Assembly (NCBI GenBank): GCA_021323335.1
Contig: JAJTCN010000016.1
Location: 1 to 35,264 of the forward strand
Reading direction: 5' to 3'
Source of the DNA: Ramlibacter sp.
GTDB lineage: Bacteria; Pseudomonadota; Gammaproteobacteria; Burkholderiales; Burkholderiaceae_C
Length of the DNA: 35,264 nucleotides
The position numbers and the translations under genes were made by a program. A model generated the notes under the pieces. It was given only the letters and a program-made list of their open reading frames with translations, was not told where the DNA came from and made no database searches. Shown here piece after piece: positions 1-8,192 of the stretch (the stretch's first letter is position 1; every line of letters begins with the position of its first letter).

Positions 1-12
1 TGGGGTCCGGCT

Positions 13-2589
13 TCAGAGCCAGAGAATCTTCTTGCGGTAGTCGAGGTCGGCGAGCAGCGGCTGCGCGGGCCCCGTGTGGAAGACGCTGCCGCGTTCCAGG
101 GCGAACACGCGGTCCGCCAGCGCCAGCACCAGGTCGAGATTGTGTTCGACGATGACGATCGAGACGTCCTTGCGCAGCAGGTCGAACACCGTGAAGAGCT
201 CCTGCACCACCGCGGGCGCCAGCCCTTCGAAGGGCTCGTCGAGCAGCAGCAGCTTGACGTTGCCCGACAGTGCCCGCGCCACCGCGGCCATCTGCTGCTC
301 CCCGCCGGACAGGTAGTCCGCGGGCACGTTCATCCGCTCCTTCAGGCGCGGGAAGTACTCGAAGATGCGCTCCTCGCTCCAGGCCAGGCCGTGGCTGCCG
401 TCGGTGGCGCGGGCCAGCCGGCCGAGCGACAGGTTCTCCGCCACCGTCATGCCGGCGAACAGGCCGCGGCCCTGCGGCACGTAGCCGATGCCGGCGCGCG
501 CGATGTCGGGCGCGGACAGCTTCGTGATGTCCCGGCCCTCGAAGACGATGGAGCCGGAAGCGGCGGGTACCAGCCCGCACAGCGTCTTGAGCAGCGTCGA
601 CTTGCCGGCGCCGTTGCGTCCCAGCAGGGCGACGATCTCGCCTTCGCGCACGTCGAGCGAGGCGTCGTTGAGGATGTGGCTCTTGCCGTAGAACGCATTG
701 ACGCCGCTGAACTGCAGGATCTGCGCCCGCTCCCCGGCGGCGGAGGTGGCGCGGCCGGTCACCGGGGGCGTGCCGGTGCCGGTGTAGATCTCCTGCACCC
801 GCCGGTCGTTGCGCACCTCGTCGGGGGTGCCGCTCATGAGCACCTTGCCTTCGTTCATCACCGTCACGTGGTGCGAGAAGCCCAGCACGCGGTCGATGTC
901 GTGCTCCACGATCAGCACCGGGATGTGGTGCGCGATGGCCTGGACGAGGCGCGACACCCGTTCGCGCTCCCCGGCGGCCAGGCCCGCCAGCGGCTCGTCG
1001 AGCAGCAGCACCTGCGGCTTGGAGCCGAGCGCGATGCCCAGGTCCACGAGCCGCTGGCCGCCATAGGACAGGTCGCCGCCGGCGACCTCCTCGATGCCTT
1101 GCAGCCCGAGGAACTTCAGCAGTTCCGCCGTCTCGGCGTTGACCTGCTCGTGGTCGGCCGCGTCCCGCCACATGCCGTAGCGGCCGGGGTGCCGGGCCTG
1201 CAGCGACAGCCGCAGGTTCTCGCGGATGGTGAGGCCCTTGAACAGGTTGGTGATCTGGAAGGACCGTGCCAGGCCGCGCTCGCACACCCGGGCCGGCCCG
1301 AGGCCCTGCACCTCCCGGCCGTTCAAGTGCACCGTGCCGGCGGTGGGCGCGAACATGCCGGAGAGCAGGTGGAAGGCGGTGGTCTTGCCGGCGCCGTTGG
1401 GCCCGATCAGCGCATGCACCTGGCCGGCGCGCACCTGCAGGTCCACCCCGTCCACCGCGCGGATGCCGCCGAAGTGCACGCGGATGTCCTTCGCTTCCAG
1501 CACCGTGCCCGAGGCGGACGCCGGCCGCAGGAAGGCCGGCAGCGGCAGGCCTTCGTGGACCTGGCGGCGGCTCATCGCCGCGCTCTCCTCCGGCGGCGGC
1601 CGCAGGCGCCGGCGCACCTTGGCCCAGATGCCGGCCAGGCCGTCCGGCGAGAACAGCACGAAGCCGACGAAGGTCAGGCCGAACCAGAACAGCCAGTTGC
1701 TCGTGTAGATCGAGAACATCTCGCGGAACAGCAGGTAGAACAGCACGCCGAGCACCGGCCCGAGGAAGCTGCGCATGCCGCCGATGACCACCATGGCGAG
1801 CAACTCGCCCGAGAAGGCGACCGTGGTCGACTCCGCCGCGGCCAGGCGGTGGTTGAACACCATCAGCGCGCCGGCGATGCCGGTGATGGTGACCGACACC
1901 ACGAAGGCCAGCATCTTGTAGCGCCGCGTGTCGTAGCCCTGGAAGGAGGCGCGCTGCTCGTTCTCGCGGATCGCCAGCAGCACGCGGCCGAAGGGCGAGC
2001 GCACGATGCGCAGCAGCAGGTAAAGGATGGCGAAGCCGATGAGCGCCGTGAAGGCGTAGTAGGCGCGGTCGTCGTTGAGGTCGATCGGGCCCAGCCGCCC
2101 GCGCTCCAGGCCGCCGAGGCCGCCCTCGCCGCCGGTCAGCGCGGTCCAGCGGAAGGCCGCCGCGAAGGACAGCGCGCACAGCGCCAGCGTGAGCAGCGAG
2201 AAGTACACGCCCTTGCGCCGCAGCAGCAGGAAGCCGACCACCAGCGCCAGCAGCACCATGAAGCCGACGGAGAACAGCATCGGCACGACGATCTGGCCCG
2301 GGAACCAGTGCTTCTGCGCCAGCGCCGCGGCATAGCCGCCGATGCCGAAGAAGGCCGCGTGGCCGAAGGACACCAGCCCGGTCGTGCCCACCAGCAGGTT
2401 CAGGGCCATCGTCGCCATGCACAGCACCACGACGGTGATCGCGTTGTCCAGCGTCAGCCCGATGGCGTGCAGCCCGAACGGCAGCAGCACCAGGCCGGCG
2501 CCGCCCACCCACAAGGGCAGCCGGGAGGACACGCCCGCGCCGAGCGCCGGCAGGACGACGGGCGCGGGGGCGCTACTCGAATCGTTCAA
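13..2589 (-). CDS. Fused branched-chain amino acid ABC transporter: LivM permease + LivG ATPase + LivF ATPase
   Basis: This single 858-aa frame carries three subunits that are normally separate. Residues about 25-325 are a LivM-type inner-membrane permease with many hydrophobic helices. Residues about 362-605 are LivG, with Walker A GPNGAGKT at 396-403, a slightly altered signature LSYGGQ at 507-512 and Walker B VLLLDEP at 527-533. Residues about 622-858 are LivF, with Walker A GRNGAGKS at 657-664, signature LSGGEQQ near 760 and Walker B LLLLDEP at 780-786. No stop separates the domains. An in-frame ATG at 1575 (residue 339) is preceded by GGAGGAG, so a separate LivG-LivF chain could also be made. 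The gene overlaps livH by 17 bp and is last in a livK-livH-fusion operon. The likely role is uptake of a branched-chain amino acid or a similar small carboxylate or amide; the substrate cannot be read from sequence. Confidence 0.93.
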   Translation of the reverse strand: MNDSSSAPAPVVLPALGAGVSSRLPLWVGGAGLVLLPFGLHAIGLTLDNAITVVVLCMATMALNLLVGTTGLVSFGHAAFFGIGGYAAALAQKHWFPGQIVVPMLFSVGFMVLLALVVGFLLLRRKGVYFSLLTLALCALSFAAAFRWTALTGGEGGLGGLERGRLGPIDLNDDRAYYAFTALIGFAILYLLLRIVRSPFGRVLLAIRENEQRASFQGYDTRRYKMLAFVVSVTITGIAGALMVFNHRLAAAESTTVAFSGELLAMVVIGGMRSFLGPVLGVLFYLLFREMFSIYTSNWLFWFGLTFVGFVLFSPDGLAGIWAKVRRRLRPPPEESAAMSRRQVHEGLPLPAFLRPASASGTVLEAKDIRVHFGGIRAVDGVDLQVRAGQVHALIGPNGAGKTTAFHLLSGMFAPTAGTVHLNGREVQGLGPARVCERGLARSFQITNLFKGLTIRENLRLSLQARHPGRYGMWRDAADHEQVNAETAELLKFLGLQGIEEVAGGDLSYGGQRLVDLGIALGSKPQVLLLDEPLAGLAAGERERVSRLVQAIAHHIPVLIVEHDIDRVLGFSHHVTVMNEGKVLMSGTPDEVRNDRRVQEIYTGTGTPPVTGRATSAAGERAQILQFSGVNAFYGKSHILNDASLDVREGEIVALLGRNGAGKSTLLKTLCGLVPAASGSIVFEGRDITKLSAPDIARAGIGYVPQGRGLFAGMTVAENLSLGRLARATDGSHGLAWSEERIFEYFPRLKERMNVPADYLSGGEQQMAAVARALSGNVKLLLLDEPFEGLAPAVVQELFTVFDLLRKDVSIVIVEHNLDLVLALADRVFALERGSVFHTGPAQPLLADLDYRKKILWL

Positions 2590-3448
2590 TGCGCTCTCCG
2601 AGCAGGCCGCGCGGCCGGAACAACAGGACCAGGATCATCAGGATGTACATCGACGCTTCACCCGCCGCCGGCAGGAAGTAGATGGTGATGCCGCGCACCA
2701 CGCCGACCAGCATCGCCGCCAGCACCACGCCCCAGAAGCTGCCGAGGCCGCCGATGACGACCACCACGAAGGCCACCGTCATGATCTCGATGCCCATCGC
2801 CGGGTGCACGATGGTGATCGGCCCGAACAGCGCGCCGCCCAGCGCCGCCGTCGCCACGCCGAGCACCACGATCGCCGTCATGTACGGCTGCAGGCGGATG
2901 CCCAGCGCCGCGACCATGTCGGGCCGCTGCACCCCGGCGCGCACCACCCGGCCGAACGAGGTCTTGTGAAGCAGCAGCCACACGCCGGTCAGCAGCACCA
3001 TCACCAGCAGCAGCAGGAACAGCCGGTAGCGCGAGAACAGGAAGTCGCCCACCGTCACGTTGCCCTTGAACCCCGCGGGCATCGACGATGCCAGCGGCGC
3101 CGCGCCCCAGATCATGCGGATCGCCTGCTCCGCCACCATCGCCAGCCCGAACGTCACCAGCAGGCTCAGGATGGGGTCGGCGGTGTAGAAGCGGCGCAGC
3201 AGGAAGCGCTCGAACAGCATGCCCAGCACGCCGACGGCCACCGGCGCCATCGCCACGCCCGCGGCGAAGCCGAAGCGGTTGGCCACCTCCAGCGACACGT
3301 ACGCGCCGATCGCATAGAACGCACCGTGGGCCAGATTCACGACCCCGCCCACGCTGAAGATCAGCGAGAGCCCGAGCGCGAGCAGCAGGTAGTAGCCCCC
3401 GAGCACGAGGCCGTTGACCAGCTGCTCGAGAAAGAACGTGAACTCCAT
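2573..3448 (-). CDS. livH: LivH-type branched-chain amino acid ABC transporter permease
   Basis: This 291-aa integral membrane protein is the second permease of the transporter and would pair with the LivM part of the downstream fusion. The N-terminus (FFLEQLVNGLVLGGYYLLLA) and the later GVVNLAHGAFYAIGAYV segment are typical of LivH, as are the roughly eight hydrophobic helices and the C-terminal FRPRGLLGER. Length matches the family (about 290-310 aa). The start is the ATG at 3448, 34 bp after the livK stop; the Shine-Dalgarno is weak (AGG only), so translation may lean on livK. The 3' end overlaps the start of the LivMGF fusion by 17 bp. Confidence 0.95.
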   Translation of the reverse strand: MEFTFFLEQLVNGLVLGGYYLLLALGLSLIFSVGGVVNLAHGAFYAIGAYVSLEVANRFGFAAGVAMAPVAVGVLGMLFERFLLRRFYTADPILSLLVTFGLAMVAEQAIRMIWGAAPLASSMPAGFKGNVTVGDFLFSRYRLFLLLLVMVLLTGVWLLLHKTSFGRVVRAGVQRPDMVAALGIRLQPYMTAIVVLGVATAALGGALFGPITIVHPAMGIEIMTVAFVVVVIGGLGSFWGVVLAAMLVGVVRGITIYFLPAAGEASMYILMILVLLFRPRGLLGERIERFE

Positions 3449-3482
3449 GGACGGGAACCTGCTGTCGCGCCGGGGGCGCGGC

Positions 3483-4736
3483 TTACATCGTGCAGGCGTT
3501 CTCCGCCTTGGTCGGCGCCAGCACTTCCAGCGGCTGGTTGGCCGCCGGCACCGGGTCGCCGAACTTCAGGAAGTCGAACTTGTCCTTCGCCTGGCCCTTG
3601 GCCTTGACGGTGAAGGGGTACGCCTCCTGCATCAGCTGGTGGTCCCAGGAGCGGAAGTAGGCCTTGCGCGCCTTCAGGATGTCGAACTGCGCCTCGGACT
3701 CGAAGTAGGCGATCAGCTTCTCGGTGTCGGTGGATTTGGTGGCGTTGATCGCCTGCGCCAGGATCTTCAGCGAGATGTACTCGATCCAGGCGTGGTTCTC
3801 CGGCAGCTTGTTGTACTTCCGGATGAACGCCTGGGTGAAGGCCTTCGAGCCGGGGGTGTTGAGGTCGTGATGCCAGACCGTCGGCCAGATCCCGCCCAGG
3901 TTGCCCTCGCCGGCCGCCCATGCGTCCGCCGTGTTCAGGTTGAAGCCGACCACCGGGTACGGCAGGCCGAACTCGGAGTACTGCTTGACGAAGTTGGTGA
4001 CCTGGTTGCCGCCCAGGTTGGTGGAGATCAGGTCCGGCCGCGCCTGGCGGATCTTCAGCATGTAGGGGCTGAAGTCGGTCAGGTCGGTGGGCACCAGGTC
4101 GTCGGCCACGACGTTGCCGCCGTTGGCCGCGAAGAACCGCTTGGCCTTGGCCGACAGGTCCTGCCCGAACAGGTAGTCGGACGTGATCGCGTAGATCTTC
4201 TTGCCGCGCACCATGCCGTCGCGGGCCAGCGCCTGGCCGACGGTGTTGACCATCACCGTCACCGGGATGTCGACGTGGAAGGTGTAGCGGTTGCAGTCCT
4301 TGCCGCGCAGCGCGTCCGAGCGCGCGCCGATGCTCAGGAACAGTTTCTTGTTCCGGGCGGCGACCTGCGAGATCGTGAGCGCCGAGGCGGAGTTGATCTC
4401 GCCCATGAGCACCGCCACGTTGTCGCGCTCGATCATGCGCTGCGCCTTGGTGGCCGCGACCTGCGGGTTCACCGAGTCCTCGCTCATCAGCTCGATCTGC
4501 TTGCCGAGCACGCCGCCCGACGCATTGATCTCCTCCGCGGCCATCTTCGCGCCCATCACGGCGTACTCGCCGAGCGCTCCCAGGAAGCCGGTGAGCGGCG
4601 TGAGGTGGCCGATGCGGATCTTGTCCTGCTGCGCCAGCACGGAGGCCGGCAAGGCCAGGCCGGCCAGGCCGGCGGCGGCGGCTCCGCGCAGGACGCTGCG
4701 GCGCTGGGACTTGAACGAAGCGGTGTCTCGGCTCAT
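3483..4736 (-). CDS. LivK-type periplasmic substrate-binding protein with Tat-like signal
   Basis: This 417-aa type I periplasmic binding protein is the solute receptor of the liv operon. The N-terminus has twin arginines (QRRSVLRG) followed by an Ala/Leu-rich stretch ending in LALPASVLAQ, which looks like a Tat signal peptide. The mature part begins KIRIGHLTPLTGFLG, the usual Peripla_BP_6 opening. A GAGGAGA Shine-Dalgarno lies just upstream of the ATG at 4736. It is first in its operon and diverges from a LysR gene. The ligand is unknown; this family binds branched-chain amino acids, amides, urea and aromatic or short carboxylic acids. Confidence 0.93.
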   Translation of the reverse strand: MSRDTASFKSQRRSVLRGAAAAGLAGLALPASVLAQQDKIRIGHLTPLTGFLGALGEYAVMGAKMAAEEINASGGVLGKQIELMSEDSVNPQVAATKAQRMIERDNVAVLMGEINSASALTISQVAARNKKLFLSIGARSDALRGKDCNRYTFHVDIPVTVMVNTVGQALARDGMVRGKKIYAITSDYLFGQDLSAKAKRFFAANGGNVVADDLVPTDLTDFSPYMLKIRQARPDLISTNLGGNQVTNFVKQYSEFGLPYPVVGFNLNTADAWAAGEGNLGGIWPTVWHHDLNTPGSKAFTQAFIRKYNKLPENHAWIEYISLKILAQAINATKSTDTEKLIAYFESEAQFDILKARKAYFRSWDHQLMQEAYPFTVKAKGQAKDKFDFLKFGDPVPAANQPLEVLAPTKAENACTM

Positions 4737-4842
4737 GGGGGTCTCCTCTGGTGGCGGGGAAGGTTTCCCCGGGCGCTCCTGCGGTGAGCCGCGCGATTAT
4801 GGAAACGGCGAGCGAGAAGGGAAAATACTGTTTTCAGACAGC

Positions 4843-4865
4843 GGCAATAACTTAAGCTTATTGCC
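4843..4865. promoter_or_regulatory. LysR-type operator candidate between livK and the LysR gene
   Basis: GGCAATAA (4843-4850) and TTATTGCC (4858-4865) form a perfect 8-bp inverted repeat around a 7-bp centre. Inside it, T4848 and A4860 give T-N11-A within ATAA-N7-TTAT, the standard LysR-family recognition pattern. It lies 16 bp before the LysR start and about 107 bp before livK, the usual place for an autoregulatory site that also controls the divergent operon. Confidence 0.6.
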
Positions 4866-4880
4866 AAGGACGGTTCCCCA

Positions 4881-5858
4881 ATGGACATGCGGCAGTTGCG
4901 GTACTTCGTGCAGATCGTGGAAAGCGGCAGCCTGGCCAAGGCCTCGCGCCAGCTCTTCATCGCCCAGCCGGCGCTCAGCCAGCAGATGGCACGCCTCGAG
5001 GAGGAGGTCGGCAAGTCGCTGCTGGTGCGGTCGTCGCGGGGCGTGACGGCCACCGAGAACGGCACGGCGCTGTACCACCATGCCAAGTTCATGCTGCGCC
5101 AGCTCGACCAGGCCGTCTCGGTCGCCCGGCAGGACAGCGCCGCGCTGAGCGGCCGCGTCACCCTGGGCCTGGCGCCCACCTCCAACTCCCAGCTCGGCCT
5201 GCCGCTGATCCGCTACATGCGCAAGAAGCTGCCGGGCGTGATGGTCAATGTCGTCGAGGGCTTGAGCGGCCACCTGGAACACATGACCCGCGTGGGCCAG
5301 CTCGACCTGGCCGTGCTGTTCAGCCAGAAGGCCGCGGCGGAGCTGAGCGTCGAGCCGCTGCTGGAAGAAGACCTGTTCGTGATCCTGCCGAAGGCCAGCG
5401 CGCTGGTGTCAGCGGAGCGCAACTCGCTGACCCTGGCGGAGGTCGCCGCCCTGCCGCTGATCGTGCCGAGCCCGGGGCACGGCCTGCGACGGCGCATCGG
5501 GCTGGAGTTCGACCGCGCCAACGTCGGCATCGACCCCGTCGCCGAGATCGACTCGCTGCCCCTGCTGATGCACTGCCTGGCGGACGGCATGGGCGCGACC
5601 ATCAAGCCGATGGCGGCAATCCACGCGCTCGACAACCCGCAGAACTGGCGCGCGCTGACGATCTCGGATGCGCGCATGAGCCGGATGAACTACCTGTACT
5701 CGCTGCCGCCGGAGAAGCTCTCGCCCGTTGCCGCCGTTGTGCGCGACGAGCTCAAGCAGCTGGTGCATCGCCTGATCGAATCCGGCGAATGGCAGGGCGT
5801 GCGGCTGCCGCAGGAAGCGACCGCGCCCCACGACCAGGCGGAAGAAGCCCTGGCCTGA
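4881..5858 (+). CDS. LysR-family transcriptional regulator, divergent from the liv operon
   Basis: This 325-aa protein opens with a LysR winged helix-turn-helix (MDMRQLRYFVQIVESGSLAK, then AQPALSQQMARLEEEVG), followed by the ligand-binding domain from about residue 90. The N-terminus and the TRVGQLDLAVLF segment resemble the Nac/CbI-like LysR branch, but the regulator cannot be named. AAGGA lies 10 nt before the ATG. It diverges from livK across 144 bp holding the palindrome at 4843-4865, so it probably controls the transporter and itself. It converges with the universal stress gene, the two stops being 20 bp apart. Confidence 0.92.
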   Translation: MDMRQLRYFVQIVESGSLAKASRQLFIAQPALSQQMARLEEEVGKSLLVRSSRGVTATENGTALYHHAKFMLRQLDQAVSVARQDSAALSGRVTLGLAPTSNSQLGLPLIRYMRKKLPGVMVNVVEGLSGHLEHMTRVGQLDLAVLFSQKAAAELSVEPLLEEDLFVILPKASALVSAERNSLTLAEVAALPLIVPSPGHGLRRRIGLEFDRANVGIDPVAEIDSLPLLMHCLADGMGATIKPMAAIHALDNPQNWRALTISDARMSRMNYLYSLPPEKLSPVAAVVRDELKQLVHRLIESGEWQGVRLPQEATAPHDQAEEALA

Positions 5859-5878
5859 CGGCGCCTGGCGGCCGATGG

Positions 5879-6721
5879 TCAGTGGGCCATCAGCACCGGC
5901 AGCGTCATGGAGCCGAGGATGCTGCGGCTGGTGCCGCCCAGCATCCATTCGCGCGCCCGGCTGTGGCCGTAGCATCCCATCACGAGCAGGTCGGCGCCGA
6001 GGTCGAACACGCGCGACAGCAGGATCTGCCCCAGGTCTTCGGGCTCGGGACCGCCGCGATGCACCGTCGCCGTGATGCGGTGCAGCCGCAGGTAACCGTC
6101 GAGGTCCAGCGGCACGCCCTCCACCAGGTCCTCCTCATCCTGGTCCCAGGACAGCACGTGCACCTGCCTGGCCTTCTGCAGCAAGGGGATGGCGGCAGCC
6201 ACGGCACGCGCCGCCTCGCGCGTCGGCTTCCAGGCGATCGCCACGCTATCGCCCACCCGCGCGGGGGCGCCGGCATACGGCACCACGATCGCCGGCTTGC
6301 CGCTCGCCACCATCACGGATTCGGGGAAGTCGGCGGGCACGCCGGCGGCCAGCGCATCGCCGGGATCGCGCTGTCCCAGCACCAGCAGGTCGGCATAGAG
6401 GGCCTGCCGGCTGACGGCGCCGACGACCGCGATCTCCGGGGTTTCGCTCCACGTCGCCCCGGGGCCCGCCGAGGCCATGCACTCGTCGAACATCTTGCGC
6501 GTCTGGTTGCGCCGCTCGTTGTCGATGTCGATCAGCGTGCCGGCGAGGCTGGAGCCGACGTCGGGCCACGACGGCAGGCCGACGAAGACCGGGACGGTCG
6601 CGTAGAGGGCCGACAGCGCCGCCTCGTGCTGCGTGGCCAGCTGCCGTGCGAGGGCCAGCCGGCGCGCAGCCGCGGCGCTGGCATCCAGGTGGACGAGGAT
6701 CTGCTTGGGTGAAGCGGTCAT
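5879..6721 (-). CDS. Universal stress protein, tandem UspA domains
   Basis: This 280-aa protein has two UspA-like domains: residues about 5-150 (PKQILVHLDASAAAARRL at the start) and about 155-280, ending in GCYGHSRAREWMLGGTSRSIL, which matches the nucleotide-binding G-x2-G-x9-G loop. Tandem Usp proteins of this length are common in low-oxygen and persistence regulons. The ATG at 6721 is chosen over longer in-frame options because GGAGAG lies 5 nt upstream and an FNR-like promoter (6747-6787) sits immediately before it; a longer start would fall inside that promoter. Expression is probably induced when oxygen is limiting. Confidence 0.92.
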   Translation of the reverse strand: MTASPKQILVHLDASAAAARRLALARQLATQHEAALSALYATVPVFVGLPSWPDVGSSLAGTLIDIDNERRNQTRKMFDECMASAGPGATWSETPEIAVVGAVSRQALYADLLVLGQRDPGDALAAGVPADFPESVMVASGKPAIVVPYAGAPARVGDSVAIAWKPTREAARAVAAAIPLLQKARQVHVLSWDQDEEDLVEGVPLDLDGYLRLHRITATVHRGGPEPEDLGQILLSRVFDLGADLLVMGCYGHSRAREWMLGGTSRSILGSMTLPVLMAH

Positions 6722-6746
6722 GGTGGCTCTCCGGAATGGTGCATCG

Positions 6747-6787
6747 ACCTTAGGCCTTGCCCGCGGCGGCGACTTGACGCGCGTCAA
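6747..6787 (-). promoter_or_regulatory. FNR-like promoter of the universal stress gene
   Basis: TTGACGCGCGTCAA (6774-6787) is a perfect palindrome fitting TTGAY-N4-GTCAA. On the minus strand, TAAGGT (6752 down to 6747) follows, its first base 35 nt from the first base of the box. That places the box near -41, the class II FNR position, with transcription starting near 6740 and the Shine-Dalgarno just downstream. Confidence 0.75.
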
Positions 6788-6794
6788 ACGGAGT

Positions 6795-7622
6795 TCACCG
6801 CGCCGGGTCCACCCGCCGATGGGGCAGCCTCGGCGCGGGGCTCCATGCGGGCCGGTCGGACCGTTCGCTGTCGACCACCACGAGATACCGCCCGGCGCCC
6901 GGCACCGGCTGCCGCGTCGCCTGCAACACCCACAGTTCGCGGCCCTGGGCGACCGTTTGTTCGTATTCGGCGTCCAGCACGCCGTGGTGGTCGAGGAACT
7001 TGTTCAACGTGGCCGGGATGCGCACGCAGCCCTTGGACTGCGGACTGCCCAGGCGCGACTCCAGCACGTCGGGGTCCGTGGCATGCACCTGCAGGCGCAT
7101 GTCGATCACCGCCCGGTCGCCCCAGCCCTTGGGGACGCGCTGCCAGCCGAAGTCGAACACGCGCATGCCCTTCGCGCCGTAGCCCCGGATCCCGTTCTGG
7201 TTGACGGTGCCCTCGGCGCGGAAATCGGGGTTCCAGGGGCCGTGCTCGAACACGCCGAGCGGCGTCTCGAAGTAGTCGAAAGGACCGGGCGCGCCGGTCG
7301 AGACCGGCGAGGCGCCCACCAGTTCATAGCGCCCCTGCGCCGCGCGCCAGAGCAGCAGCACGGCCTGGACCTGCGGGTCGCGGTCGACCACCAGCACGTA
7401 CTGCGGGGTCTCCGGGCGGATCGACGCCCGGCCGAAAGCCTCGTCCACCAGCTGCGCGTAGCGCGGCATCTCGTCGGGCGGCACTTCGAGGCGGCGGTCC
7501 ACCAGCTGCCGGTACGCCGCTGCCAGCTCGCGCGGCTCGACCGGCGGCGCGGCAGCCGCCGCAGCGGCGGCGAGGACCAGCGCGGCGAGGACCGGCCGGA
7601 CGAACGAATCGATGAGTTCCAT
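6795..7622 (-). CDS. Exported L,D-transpeptidase (YkuD-type) family protein
   Basis: This 275-aa protein has an N-terminal signal-like hydrophobic stretch (residues about 8-26, very Ala-rich), so it should act in the periplasm. Residues about 74-230 form a YkuD catalytic domain, with H180 followed 16 residues later by S196-K-G-C199-V-R. C199 is the expected nucleophile; the usual His of SHGC is Lys here. The family cross-links peptidoglycan stem peptides 3-3 or attaches proteins to the wall. There is no Shine-Dalgarno before the ATG, and a -10-like CAGAAT ends 8 nt upstream, so the message may be leaderless. It shares an FNR-like box with the divergent hsp20 operon. Confidence 0.85.
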   Translation of the reverse strand: MELIDSFVRPVLAALVLAAAAAAAAPPVEPRELAAAYRQLVDRRLEVPPDEMPRYAQLVDEAFGRASIRPETPQYVLVVDRDPQVQAVLLLWRAAQGRYELVGASPVSTGAPGPFDYFETPLGVFEHGPWNPDFRAEGTVNQNGIRGYGAKGMRVFDFGWQRVPKGWGDRAVIDMRLQVHATDPDVLESRLGSPQSKGCVRIPATLNKFLDHHGVLDAEYEQTVAQGRELWVLQATRQPVPGAGRYLVVVDSERSDRPAWSPAPRLPHRRVDPAR

Positions 7623-7630
7623 GGGCGCCG

Positions 7631-7671
7631 ATTCTGGGCAGCCGCAGCGCGTGCGGCTTGCGCAAGATCAA
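7631..7671 (-). promoter_or_regulatory. FNR-like promoter of the L,D-transpeptidase gene (leaderless candidate)
   Basis: Read on the minus strand, TTGATCTTGCGCAA (7671 down to 7658) is an FNR-like box with a perfect TTGAT half and a degenerate CGCAA half. CAGAAT (7636 down to 7631) starts 35 nt after the box's first base. The predicted transcription start (about 7624-7622) coincides with the ATG at 7622. Confidence 0.55.
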
Positions 7672-7698
7672 TTCGCCCGCCGGCGCCGGTCCTACAGT
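7658..7698 (+). promoter_or_regulatory. FNR-like promoter of the hsp20-ABC-pfkB operon
   Basis: On the plus strand the same 14 bp reads TTGCGCAAGATCAA (7658-7671), with the perfect half-site ATCAA nearest the gene. TACAGT (7693-7698) begins 35 nt from the box's first base. Transcription would start near 7705, leaving a leader of about 46 nt before hsp20. One box thus appears to serve two divergent promoters. Confidence 0.6.
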
Positions 7699-7750
7699 GG
7701 GTCGGTGGCGACGCGGTCGCCGCACCCCCCTCCACCACCAAGGAACCACC

Positions 7751-8179
7751 ATGAGCAACCTGCGATTGCTGGACCCCAGCTTCGACAGCTTCGAGAATGC
7801 CCTGCGCCGCTTCTTCCCGCCGTCCGTGTTCGACGGCGAGGCCGGACAGCAGCTGAAGATGCGCATCGACGTCACGGAGAACGACAAGGCCTACGTCGTG
7901 AAAGCCGACGTCCCCGGCGTGAAGAAGGAAGACATCGACGTGCGCGTCGAGGGCAACATGGTGCAGATCGACGCCCGCACGAAGAGCGAGAAGGAAACCC
8001 GCGGCGACGGCGACAAGGTGCTGCGCAGCGAGCGCCACTACGGCACCATCTCGCGCAGCTTCAGCCTCGGCCAGGACATCGACGCCGGTCGGGTGCAGGC
8101 GAACTACGCCGACGGCGTGCTGACGCTGCAGCTGCCGAAGGCCGCGCCGGCCGACAGCCGCCGCATCGTCGTCCAGTAA
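7751..8179 (+). CDS. Hsp20/alpha-crystallin small heat shock protein
   Basis: This 142-aa protein has an alpha-crystallin domain from about residue 37 ([20 protein letters not shown]) through the [14 protein letters not shown] and [11 protein letters not shown] strands typical of Hsp20, and ends IVVQ with a short tail. It would act as an ATP-independent holdase in the cytoplasm. The ATG at 7751 is preceded by AAGGAA 5 nt upstream; an upstream in-frame ATG would overlap the FNR-like promoter and is not favoured. It is the first gene of a tight five-gene operon (hsp20, ABC ATPase, permease, HlyD, pfkB), with 13 bp to the next gene. Confidence 0.94.
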   Translation: MSNLRLLDPSFDSFENALRRFFPPSVFDGEAGQQLKMRIDVTENDKAYVVKADVPGVKKEDIDVRVEGNMVQIDARTKSEKETRGDGDKVLRSERHYGTISRSFSLGQDIDAGRVQANYADGVLTLQLPKAAPADSRRIVVQ

Positions 8180-8192
8180 GGAGCCGGGCTCG

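Noticed and set aside
76..3607. Long plus-strand frames opposite the liv genes
   Set aside because: Low-complexity His/Gln/Arg-rich translations with no domains; the minus strand encodes unmistakable ABC transporter subunits.
6722..6787. Longer N-terminus for the universal stress protein starting at 6787
   Set aside because: It would translate through the FNR-like promoter and start in the box itself; the ATG at 6721 has a good Shine-Dalgarno and starts the conserved domain.
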